A stretch of DNA of 64,000 bases from Caprella mutica (lineage: Eukaryota; Arthropoda; Malacostraca; Amphipoda; Caprellidae): the NCBI GenBank assembly GCA_947561585.1, contig CANNZV010000856.1:62001-126000 (forward strand). Direction: 5' to 3'. The position numbers and the translations under genes are program-made. Below are positions 21,952 to 31,354 of the stretch, one piece after another (position 1 is the stretch's first letter; each line of letters starts with the position of its first letter). The notes under the pieces were generated by a model. It was given only the letters and a program-made list of their open reading frames with translations, made no database searches and was not told the DNA's origin.

Positions 21952-23408
21952 GGGCAACGACAGAAGCCCATACGACAAAAGCCCATACGAAAAAAGCCCA
22001 TACGACAAAAGCCCTAGTGACAAAAGCACATACGACAAAAGCCCTAGTGACAAAAGCCCATACGACAAAAGCCCATACGACAAAAGCCCTAGTGACAAAA
22101 GCACATACGACAAAAGCCCTAGTGACAAAAGCCCATACGACAAAAGCCCATACGACAAAAGCTCATACGACAAAAGCACATACGACAAAAGCCCTAGTGA
22201 CAAAAGCCCATACAACAAAAGCCCATACGACAAAAGCCCTAGTGACAAAAGCCCATACGACAAAAGCCCTAGTGACAAAAGCCCATACGACAAAAGCCCA
22301 TACGACAAAAGCCCTAGTGACAAAAGCACATACGACAAAAGCCCTAGTGACAAAAGCCCATACGACAAAAGCCCATACGACAAAAGCTCATACGACAAAA
22401 GCCCATACGACAAAAGCCCTAGTGACAAAAGCACATACGAAAAAAGCCCTAGTGACAAAAGCCCATACGACAAAAGCCCATACGACAAAAGCTCATACGA
22501 CAAAAGCACATACGACAAAAGCCCTAGTGACAAAAGCCCATACGACAAAAGCCCATACGACAAAAGCCCATACGACAAAAGCCCTAGAGACAAAAGCACA
22601 TACGAAAAAAGCCCTAGTGACAAAAGCCCATACGACAAAAGCCCATACGACAAAAGCCCATACGACAAAAGCACATACGACAAAAGCCCTAGTGACAAAA
22701 GCCCATACGACAAAAGCCCTAGTGACAAAAGCCCATACGACAAAAGCCCATACGACAAAAGCCCATACGACAAAAGCCCATACGACAAAAGCACATACGA
22801 CAAAAGCCCTAGTGACAAAAGCCCATACGACAAAAGCCCTAGTGACAAAAGCCCATACGACAAAAGCCCATACGACAAAAGCCCATACGACAAAAGCCCA
22901 TACGACAAAAGCACATACGACAAAAGCCCTAGTGACAAAAGCCCATACGACAAAAGCCCATACGACAAAAGCCCATACGACAAAAGCCCATACGACAAAA
23001 GCCCATACGACAAAAGCCCATACGACAAAAGCCCATACGACAAAAGCCCATACGACAAAAGCACATACGACAAAAGCCCATACGACAAAAGCCCTAGAGA
23101 CAAAAGCTCACACGACAAAAGCCCATACGACAAAAGCCCTAGTGACAAAAGCACATACGACAAAAGCCCTAGTGACAAAAGCACATACCGACAAAAGCCC
23201 TAGTGACAAAAGCACATACCGACAAAAGCCCATACGACAAAAGCACATACCGACAAAAGCCCTAGCGACAAAAACCCATACGACAAAAGCACACACATAC
23301 AAAAGCCCACACGACAAATGCCCTAGCGACAAAAGCCCTAGCGACAAAAGCCAATACGTCAAAAGCCCTAGCGACAAAAGCCCTAGAGACAAAAGCCCTC
23401 ACCGACGA
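21952..23408. repeat. 15-bp tandem array (CCCATACGACAAAAG / CCCTAGTGACAAAAG)
   Basis: About 97 units of two main types, CCCATACGACAAAAG and CCCTAGTGACAAAAG, with minor CACATAC and CTCATAC variants. The order is not random: blocks such as type 1, type 1, type 2, type 1-variant, type 2 recur. Because 15 is a multiple of three and the unit lacks stops, both strands stay open for over 400 codons (TKAHTTKAHTTKALV on +, SYGLLSYGLLS on -). These are not genes. The right end from 23180 is more irregular. Confidence 0.97.
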
Positions 23409-24143
23409 AAATAAAATTAGTATTCCTGCAATTTAAATAATCCATATATGTAAAGTTGGAACGAAGGAAGATAATAGTTTAACAGTTTTCTTTCTACAGA
23501 ATCATTGTAAATTTGTATTATGCACCAAATTAGGGCGCTGTTATCGCAGAACTTAATTTTAAAACACTTTAATTTATGTAATAAAATTTTAGTATATAGT
23601 ACTACTGGAACATTTAGTCAGACGTCAGGTAACCAGCAGACGTCTTTTTCAGTTTGCTAGCTATACTCTTAGTCTTAGATTTTATAGCCAATTGTTCTTC
23701 GTAAATACTTTATTTGGCTATAACTATGTATCCCCTTATACATGTGTAATTAGTCAATTAGTATGGTTGTTGATGTCCTGAATACAGATTTTATTCTAAT
23801 TTTTCATCAAACCGTGGAGCAACAGTTAGCATATAACTGTAAAATAACCGAAATGTTTTGTAGTTCCTTATTTGTATATTGTATTTAACTTGTTCCAGGA
23901 AAGCAACGACAACCTACAATTTATTTATATTTACTCGCAGTTTCCATAGTCTAGTGCATAATACAAATTTACAATGATTCCGTAGAAAGAAAACTGTTAA
24001 ACTATTATCTTCCTTCGTTCTAACTTTACATATATGGATTAAATAAATTGCAGGAATACTAATTATATTTTCGTCGGTATGAGGGCTTTTGTCGTATGGG
24101 CTTTTGACCCTATTGGGATTTTGTCGTGTGGGCTTTTGTCACC
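21952..24143. mobile_element. foldback element with 15-bp array termini, copy A
   Basis: The left arm is a roughly 1.45-kb array of 15-bp units (21952-23408), then a unique arm (23411-23526). The unique arm is repeated inverted at 23957-24073 (AACAGTTTTCTTTCTACAGA against TCCGTAGAAAGAAAACTGTT). A short inverted array (24074-24143, GGGCTTTTGTCGTATGGGCT) closes the element. The 430-bp centre has no coding frame. The array has grown on one side only. The outer boundaries are tentatively GGTTATTTAAG (about 21939) and AACC (about 24172). No target duplication was seen. Confidence 0.8.
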
Positions 24144-24149
24144 CTTTCG

Positions 24150-24682
24150 TTATATAAACCTCCAACGCTGAGTTTAAATAACCTCTGATATTATGGATTT
24201 CCCGTTGAGTATGAATCTTTTCAATCAATTCACTAACTTAACTATTAATGTGGAATACACTATAAACTTATAACGTACCTATACATATTATTGTAATGAT
24301 AATAAATAATCTTTATTGCACCTGAGATATATTACCATAATATTTATAATATTATAATTTATCAATGCAACTACATGAAGATTATAAATAAAATAAAAAT
24401 GTTCAGTCTCGCTCCAATATTTTCTCTGTCCTTTACAATGTAATATATATCAATTTAATAGATAAAACATTAATTAAGTACTTTAAACATACTGTATTGT
24501 AGTTTTACTTATTAGAACCACTTATTATTTATTAGAACCATCAGTACATATAAAGTGTTACTAACTTTCAAATACATGCAACTAACCGACACAGAACACA
24601 TTTCCGTTGCCGTGACAACAGCTTTGTTGTGACTCGCTATGTAGTTCCAGTGTGAAGGTACATCCTCTACACATCGTAAGGG
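24150..24682. other. intergenic, nothing recognised
   Basis: AT-rich gap between the foldback element and the 31-bp array. No supported feature. Confidence 0.45.
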
Positions 24683-25850
24683 AACAATTAGGGAACATGG
24701 TGAGTGATAATATGTAGGGAACATAGTGAGTGATGTGATGATATTTAGGGAACTTAGTGAGTGATGTGATGATATTTAGGGAACATGGTGAGTGATGTGA
24801 TGATATTTAGGGAACATGGTGAGTGCTGTGATGATATTTAGGGAACATAGTGAGTGATGTGATGATATTTAGGGAACATAGTGAGTGATGTGATGATATT
24901 TAGGGAACATAGTGAGTGATGTGATGATATTTAGGGAACATGGTGAGTGATGTGATGATATTTAGGGAACATAGTGAGTGATGTGATGGTATTTAGGGAA
25001 CATAGTGAGTGATGTGGTGATAGTTAGGGAACATAGTGAGTGATGTGATGATATTTAGGGAACATAGTGAGTGATGTGATGATATTTAGGGAACATGGTG
25101 AGTGATGTGATGATATTTAGGGAACATAGTGAGTGATGTGATGATAGTTAGGGAACATAGTGAGTGATGTGATGATATTTAGGGAACATAGTGAGTGATG
25201 TGATGATATTTAGGGAACATAGTGAGTGATGTGATGATATTTAGGGAACATGGTGAGTGATGTGATGATATTTAGGGAACATAGTGAGTGATGTGATGGT
25301 ATTTAGGGAACATAGTGAGTGATGTGGTGATAGTTAGGGAACATAGTGAGTGATGTGATGATATTTAGGGAACATAGTGAGTGATGTGATGATATTTAGG
25401 GAACATGGTGAGTGATGTGATGATATTTAGGGAACATAGTGAGTGATGTGATGATAGTTAGGGAACATAGTGAGTGATGTGATGATATTTAGGGAACATA
25501 GTGAGTGATGTGATGATATTTAGGGAACATAGTGAGTGATGTGATGATATTTAGGGAACATAGTGAGTGATGTGATGGTATTTAGGGAACATAGTGAGTG
25601 ATGTGATGATAGTTAGGGAACATAGTGAGTGCTGTGATGATATTTAGGGAACATAGTGAGTGATGTGATGATAGTTAGGGAACATAGTGAGTGATGTGAT
25701 GATAGTTAGGGAACATAGTGAGTGCTGTGATGATATTTAGGGAACATGGTGAGTGATGTGATGATAGTTAGGGAACATAGTGAGTGATGTGATGGTATTT
25801 AGGGAAAATGGTGAGTGGTGTGATGATATTTAGGGAACATATAGAGAGTA
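24683..25850. repeat. 31-bp tandem array with 310-bp higher-order period
   Basis: About 37 units of 31 bp (AGGGAACATAGTGAGTGATG then TGATGATATTT). Variant units (ACATGG, TGATGGTATTT, TGTGGTGATAGTT) recur in the same order ten units apart: the ATGTGATGGT-ATTT then GATGTGGTGATAG pair is at 24981 and again at 25291, exactly 310 bases later. It lies just upstream of BBS10, ending about 180 bp before its ATG, and may be in its 5' intron or promoter region. Confidence 0.95.
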
Positions 25851-26020
25851 ATATGATAATTTGTATAGAGTATATTTGTGATTCTGATGTGAAAGCATTA
25901 AAATAGTTCATTTCTAATAAGATCTAAAAAATATAATAATGAATATAATTTCTTTAATTTCTCTCGGTAGAATAAAATTAGTTATTCTTGTCAAATTGAT
26001 ATTAATTACCATCCTTCTCC

Positions 26021-26031
26021 TTACAGCAAAC
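26021..26031 (+). other. probable 3' splice site and 5' leader of BBS10
   Basis: A pyrimidine-rich run ending CCTTCTCCTTACAG stands five bases before the ATG at 26032. This suggests the coding exon is spliced to an upstream noncoding exon, and argues against the in-frame ATG at 25939, which would lie in the intron and add a purely hydrophobic AT-rich leader of 31 residues. Confidence 0.6.
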
Positions 26032-27630
26032 ATGTCTCTGAACACATCCACATGTTCCTTCAGTGTGATATCCAAGTCCCTGTCTGTCCTCTCCAGCATC
26101 GTGTCTCCTTGTCTGGGCCCACACTCTGGCTCCGTCCTTTTGGAGAGAGGGGGCAAGGTGATCATCACCAAGAGTGGCACTGATATCCTGGAGAGCATTT
26201 TGCTGGACGCACCAGTGATGAACTACATCCTGAGAATAGTGGTGCAGTTCTCCAAGTACCGAGGTGATGGGAGCAAGGGCTTCATCATCATTCTGCAGAA
26301 GGTGATGGGTACTCTCAATGACTGCTTCTGCGTCAGAGAGTTTGACACCAAGAATAGGGTGGCTATGATCAAGATGTTGAGGTACATTAGAACTGAAGTT
26401 GTTCCCAAACTTAGACAGAATGTTATTGATAATCATAGTCTTAGGATTTATATTAAGGATAGTAATTTTTCTAAAGTCTTGTCTAATTTTGTATTCAGTT
26501 TCTTATCATGTCAGCATCCTAAAATTATAGCCAATGTCTTGTCTAAAATTTTGATCGAAATATTAGATAGAAATAATGAAGCTGATAATTTATTGAGAAA
26601 ACTGCAGTTCGTTCGGGACAATTTACATGTTCTAACATTTCAGGTTTATAATTTCCCATTGATGTCTTCCAAAGTAGTTGATGGTTTCATTTTATCTAGA
26701 GATTTCAAATACATCAATGTTGATATTCTAGGTAAAAGAGTTCGTGTAGTCTTATGGAAAATAAGTTTCGATGAAGATACTGAGAGTTTATCAAGCTACC
26801 CGACCATTGAGGTGCCCAATGAAGATATATTCATACAATCTATTGTCCACAAGAACTCATCTTTCCTGAAACTGTTTACATTTCTCCAATCTGAAGAAGT
26901 ACAAGTCATATTCTCCGAGGTATATTTTCCTGAGTGGGCTGTTTCGATGTGCAAAACCAATTCCATTTCAGTAGTGGACATGATTCCCGAAGAGGAATTC
27001 AATTTCCTCGTATCCTCCACAAAGTCCTTGCCTCTCACTTCTAAATCCGGTTATGACTCTTCTAATTTCTTCACATCTAAAGTCTTCCACCTTCATTTGG
27101 GCAAAGACAAATACTGTCATGTAGATTTGTCTGTGTCCCAAATGGTGGTTTGTGGTTCTACTCCTACAGAGTGTAATTCTTTCTGCAGGTCAATCACCAA
27201 GTGCCTGTCATACTTAGCAAACTGGTATGAAGACTGTAAAAGATACACTAATGATGAAAATATACTAATTTATTCCAAAACAGGAGGAATTGTTGAAATA
27301 CTTTCCTATTTATACTTAGATGAAATAAAACCTAATTTGGATGAAATCAGTGAGAGAATTCTGAAGAATATTCTATTGGAACTTCCCTACAGGTTACACC
27401 AACTTAATGCACCGAAAAGTAAGAAGAATTTCTATAAACATATTCAAAATATTAAATATGATATAGAGAATAATACTTTACAGGAACAGCAAAATTCAGT
27501 TTTTGCTATTCAAAATCCAATTTTTATATTCACTTTGATAGAAAATGTGTTAAGTACTTCTGAAATTATATTGAAAACTGATACTGTGATCTGTACTTCT
27601 AAAAATATAAAATCTAAAATTGACAAATAG
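26032..27630 (+). CDS. BBS10: BBS10-like chaperonin-related protein
   Basis: 532 codons in one exon. BBS10 is a divergent group II chaperonin relative that, with MKKS/BBS6, BBS12 and CCT subunits, helps assemble the BBSome for ciliary trafficking. Evidence: an N-terminal chaperonin segment (SVLSSIVSPCLGPHSGSVLL, then TKSGTDILESI), residues 78-82 GDGSK where chaperonins have the ATPase motif GDGTT and human BBS10 has GDGAK, then FIIIL. Later blocks match the BBS10 order: VVDGFILSRDFKYINVD, an EVQVIFSEVYF strand, NSISVVDMIPEEEFNFL, HLGKDKYCHVDLSVSQMVVC. The C-terminal QQNSVFAIQNPIFIF region replaces the usual ENVxxxP-type end. It is shorter than human BBS10 (about 720 aa), lacking the middle insertion. 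The altered GDG motif suggests weak or no ATP hydrolysis. Codon use turns AT-rich after about residue 125. BBS12 or MKKS is less likely given the NSISVVD block. Confidence 0.82.
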   Translation: MSLNTSTCSFSVISKSLSVLSSIVSPCLGPHSGSVLLERGGKVIITKSGTDILESILLDAPVMNYILRIVVQFSKYRGDGSKGFIIILQKVMGTLNDCFCVREFDTKNRVAMIKMLRYIRTEVVPKLRQNVIDNHSLRIYIKDSNFSKVLSNFVFSFLSCQHPKIIANVLSKILIEILDRNNEADNLLRKLQFVRDNLHVLTFQVYNFPLMSSKVVDGFILSRDFKYINVDILGKRVRVVLWKISFDEDTESLSSYPTIEVPNEDIFIQSIVHKNSSFLKLFTFLQSEEVQVIFSEVYFPEWAVSMCKTNSISVVDMIPEEEFNFLVSSTKSLPLTSKSGYDSSNFFTSKVFHLHLGKDKYCHVDLSVSQMVVCGSTPTECNSFCRSITKCLSYLANWYEDCKRYTNDENILIYSKTGGIVEILSYLYLDEIKPNLDEISERILKNILLELPYRLHQLNAPKSKKNFYKHIQNIKYDIENNTLQEQQNSVFAIQNPIFIFTLIENVLSTSEIILKTDTVICTSKNIKSKIDK

Positions 27631-28241
27631 AAAATAATTATATATTTATTTGTAATACATATGCAGTTTTCATTACCCTATCAATTCAGGTCTATATCTA
27701 CTTCAAACCTTCTTGCAAATAAGTTACTTATGATTTTTTTCTCCATTTTCATGAGGAGGTAACAACTCTGCGTAATAGAAACAGTCAAAGTTACCTTAAA
27801 TTGCTGACGTCAACAGGAAAATAAGAAGCATGCAGATAGGAAAGTGGCACAAATATCCTTACAGTCAACGTCACTTAACTGTAAAGCCAGGCTTATTCTT
27901 TTTTAAATTATTATATACCTATTTTGGTTTTGCATTTACATTTTCCAAACTATTTGGAATCTTCTTATGCATAAAGTAATTAACAATGGATAGCTACTCT
28001 ATATATGCCTTTCTTGTATATTTTATTTTAACGAAATACATCTGCAACGTAGACTCATAAGCAAATGTAACCAACATTGATTAGAAAAACAGTTTTCAAA
28101 ATACGTGAAGATGGTGGATTTTTCTTTTCTTGATAACCGATACTTATAGGTTTTACTCACATAACGCTTTGCTTGAAGAGGTCCCACAGAAGGATGGTAT
28201 AAGTTTTCAAAGTAACTATCCTGTTAATACTACGTATATAC
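27631..28241. other. intergenic, nothing recognised
   Basis: Downstream of BBS10. AT-rich, with one weak resemblance to the 7383 repeat family around 27800 (TGCTGACGTCAACAGGAAAA, AAAGTGGCAC). No gene. Confidence 0.45.
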
Positions 28242-29008
28242 AGGGTGTCTCAAAAAAACATGGAACTCCTGTTTTATCTAATAACTTTATCAATTGTAAT
28301 GTTTTTCTTTTACTTTTTCATATATGAACAGAGTAGAAGTTACCAATGCCAAATCTCAATCAATATGACTTTCACTGGTGAAGAATTTTATTGTGTGACT
28401 TTATTTTTAAAATCAAAATCATACAAAACTGTGACATCTTGCTGGCAGGGCACGTTAACGGCAAAGGTAATATTCTCCGGGACACGGGTGCTTCTAATGA
28501 AGTTCTTCAACTATCTCTCCACTGAAAAATTGTGTACAGCATGGATAACTATATCTCCAAACATGGAATAATCGGACCTTTGTTGTTTGAAGACGAGAAT
28601 AAGGAATAACTCACTGTCATTAAAGAGCGGTACATCGAGGACCTGGACCAATTCAGGGTTACTGTGGGCAGACACAATGGTGGCAGAGAGTTGCAACACA
28701 TTCAGAAGGAATTATCAGTGGTTTCAAAAGCCTTAACACAGAAAATACGATAAGCAGGAGTGTGGTAGAATGATAGATAACTCAGCTCGCCATCTTCAAG
28801 TCTGTCCCCAGCCGAATGATTGACATTTAGAGCACATTTTGTAGTGTGCTGTAGAATAAGTGTACATTTTGTACAATGTATAATGGTTTATTTTTTCAGA
28901 ATTGCTATAGTCTCAGGTTTTCATATCTGCTTAGTTTATGCTTCTGTGATGTTTTATTTTTTTATATATTCACGTTTGAATGGGTTCAATATTTTTTGAG
29001 ACACACTG
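28242..29008. mobile_element. decayed TIR transposon (CAGGGTGTCTCAAAAAA)
   Basis: Starts CAGGGTGTCTCAAAAAAACA after TA. Its end, read inversely, is CAGTGTGTCTCAAAAAATAT. The roughly 770-bp interior has fragments that look once coding, but no frame over about 108 codons and no catalytic triad that I can assign. Tc1/mariner type is likely from the CAGGGTG ends and the TA on the left; the right flank is CA, not TA. Confidence 0.65.
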
Positions 29009-29285
29009 CATTAGAGAGGCAGAGGATTAACTTGAATACTCGAATTATGTCTCCTTTTCCTCATTAAGACACTGGGAGAAATGCTAACTAAAGATTGCAA
29101 GAATAATCCAATCTGTAAAGTAGTGCACAAGCTACACCATACTTCAGTTACTTTTATCACCATATTTTTAATCTGCAGTTCAATAGACAAACAAATATAG
29201 ATATGAAATTAGTCTTATAACTTGGAGTTGTAACATATATTCGATATGTTCATCTCGCGAAATTCATATTTTAAATTAAGCAGAG

Positions 29286-29345
29286 TAGAGTAAGTTCCGA
29301 GTTGCTGAACGGTTCCACCCTTTCGATTGTATACAAAAAGAGAAA
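29286..29345. mobile_element. GGGTAAGTTC-family MITE fragment
   Basis: GAGTAAGTTCCGAGTTGCTG then AACGGTTCCACCCTTTCGAT matches the family left end. The right end is missing. Confidence 0.55.
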
Positions 29346-30200
29346 AATACATTCAACAATTATAATTTTATTTGAATTTATGATACCAGCATGGGTCATA
29401 TATACCAATAGGTTAATATGAAGAGTTAAATTATAACCCTTATTTTTTCTTCTCCGCATACACTCGAAGTTGTTTCTACACTCCCTTACCAAACCACTTC
29501 CAAACAACAAATCTTTTACACCAACACCACTCATTCCAAATTCTTCTCTCGCACATTCATACCATTCTCTTCACATCCATTACTAACTTTCTAAGTCACA
29601 TGCAACACTATTAACATTCACATATACTTCATGCCACAGACTATTACTCTTACATCTATGCAGGAACACAAATCCCCATTCATTTTCATACAATCCTTCA
29701 TCTCTGATCTCATATTTTACATATATTATACACATTAATTATTCTTTTTTGCATTCTTCCCTCATTCCAGCTCCCAATCTCCCATGCATACACCTGTAAT
29801 GTATATTTTACCCACCGAGTGCTTCGATAGTGACAAAATGCCTACTAGGTATAATGTTTTGTTTTATTATTGTTTATGTGTAATGTTAACTGATAATTTG
29901 AATATATATTTGATGTTGTAGCAGAAATAAACGGTAAATGTACTTAACTGCGAGACACCTAATTTAAATACTGCTACTGTGTTACATCACGTACCTAGAG
30001 AAGTTTTTTCATTTTACTAATTCAAATTTAAATTGATTGACAAAATAAAGAAAAAATTTAATTTTGACACTCGATTGTTGGTGTGATACATATGAAAGTA
30101 CAGTACCTTTCTCAGATTCAGATTTCAGATTATTATAAACAGAGTAGGGCCAGTGGCAACGGCACTCTAACTCGTTCAGGTAATTCACCCTCATCATTAA
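29346..30200. other. intergenic, nothing firmly recognised
   Basis: 29400-29780 has an unusual C- and A-rich composition on + (CTCTTCACATCCATTACTAA) and an 87-codon minus frame at 29534-29271. It may be a retroelement scrap, but no motif supports that. The rest is plain AT-rich DNA. Confidence 0.4.
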
Positions 30201-30799
30201 AGGTCCTCTCCAGGCTCCGGGAAAAAAATGAGTTTATAACATAATATTATAGAACTAAGATCTACGATCATTATTCTGCAAACCGCATACAATTCCTTTC
30301 AGTATATATTATATAATTTGTTTTTAAAGTTTTTTAATACTTTGTGAGCAACAATTGAGCGAATCACTAATCTGAAGCTCAAGAAGAAGATTGTACACTC
30401 TTTGTTTTGATTACAAATTTGAATTTTATAAACAAACCATGCGTTTTCGGCCTTTATTTAAATTATTTTAGATATTAATTGTTTCCTAAAGTATATAAAC
30501 GTTTCTATTCTAGTTCATTTAATTTTATACCTTTTCACGAATATTGAATGTATTTATTAAACCCAATACCTAGTTGACAATCAAAACAAATGGTGTACAT
30601 TCTTTTTCTTCAGGCTAAAAATTTCTTAAATTAGTAAGTCGGAAGTAAAATAGGTTTCGTAGAGTTTTGATTATAAAAATCTTTAAAAGCATATAAAATT
30701 AAAAATATGCTACCAAATTCGATGCAGTTTGCAGCAAAATGATTAGAAACATTAGCCTCGTTAAATAAAGCAATAAAAATATTTGCTTGGAGGGGACCT
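30201..30799 (+). mobile_element. TTAA-flanked 599-bp element, copy 2
   Basis: TTAA flanks at 30197-30200 and 30800-30803. Same start (AGGTCCTCTCCAGGCTCCGG) and same length as copy 1, with scattered substitutions. It lies about 550 bp upstream of the BAP1 start codon, so it could sit in the promoter region. The 99-codon minus frame 30930-30631 lies partly in it and is not a gene. Confidence 0.87.
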
Positions 30800-30803
30800 T
30801 TAA

Positions 30804-31354
30804 GCTCCAATAAAACAAGTAGCAGATATAAAATCATATCTACTACCAGTCCAAAAAATCGAGGTAATACGTACATGGTCAAATGTAGAAAATAATTAAA
30901 ATCTTTATTTTTTTTAAAAAACATTAACACCCAGAAAATGGATCCTAAATTGAAGCCAACCGTCAGACCGGAGAGGAGAAAAGAGGCATAAGTATATATA
31001 TCTAGTCAAACAACCACCCAACGCATTCAATCACTCAGACAAGATCCAAGAATGCATTCTCCCTTTCTCGCCAAATTAAAAAATACTAAATCTCGGAAAA
31101 TTCCATATTTTAGAAAATCTGTATTCGGCTTTTTTCTGTGAATGCAAGAAGATTTGTTTTGGTTAAATTGTTAACCAAACTGAAGAAGAAAGAACTACCG
31201 TTAAAAGCTTCAGGTGGTCACCCCCTCAGGGTCCTCATCTTCAGATAAGAAAAGGAGGATAAGGAAGGAAGCTTTGCCCGCTCTGTATAAAGATTCATAG
31301 ACTAGATATACCTATAGTTAGCCTGTTAGGCAAGTTATTAATATAATTTTTAGA
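30804..31354 (+). promoter_or_regulatory. BAP1 upstream region
   Basis: Between the TTAA-flanked element and the BAP1 ATG. It contains CATGTTCC-free unique sequence with somewhat higher GC from 30950 to 31270 (GGTCACCCCCTCAGGGTCCT) and probably the promoter and 5' UTR. No TATA box or defined transcription start can be asserted. Confidence 0.35.

Noticed and set aside
21952..23408. CRISPR-like appearance of regular short repeats
   Set aside because: Units are directly tandem with no unique spacers, and the host is a eukaryote. The same applies to the arrays at 1-422, 16640-17455, 24683-25850 and 47915-48500.
21943..23414. Two very long open frames (465 codons on +, 413 on -) of THTTKAHTTKA and LLSYGLLS type
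   Set aside because: They are by-products of a stop-free 15-bp tandem unit, which keeps frames open on both strands. No start context, no complexity, no splice signals.
25939..26031. Earlier in-frame ATG of the BBS10 frame with a hydrophobic leader
   Set aside because: The segment is AT-rich, looks like intron sequence and ends in a polypyrimidine-AG acceptor just before the ATG at 26032. A signal peptide would not fit a cytosolic/centrosomal chaperonin-like protein.
26002..27038. Minus-strand frames opposite BBS10 (144, 94, 80, 61 codons)
   Set aside because: Shadows of the GC-richer first part of the BBS10 exon; no domain.
29271..29534. 87-codon minus frame with unusual composition
   Set aside because: Suggestive of a retroelement scrap but no RT, endonuclease or zinc motif; cannot be supported.
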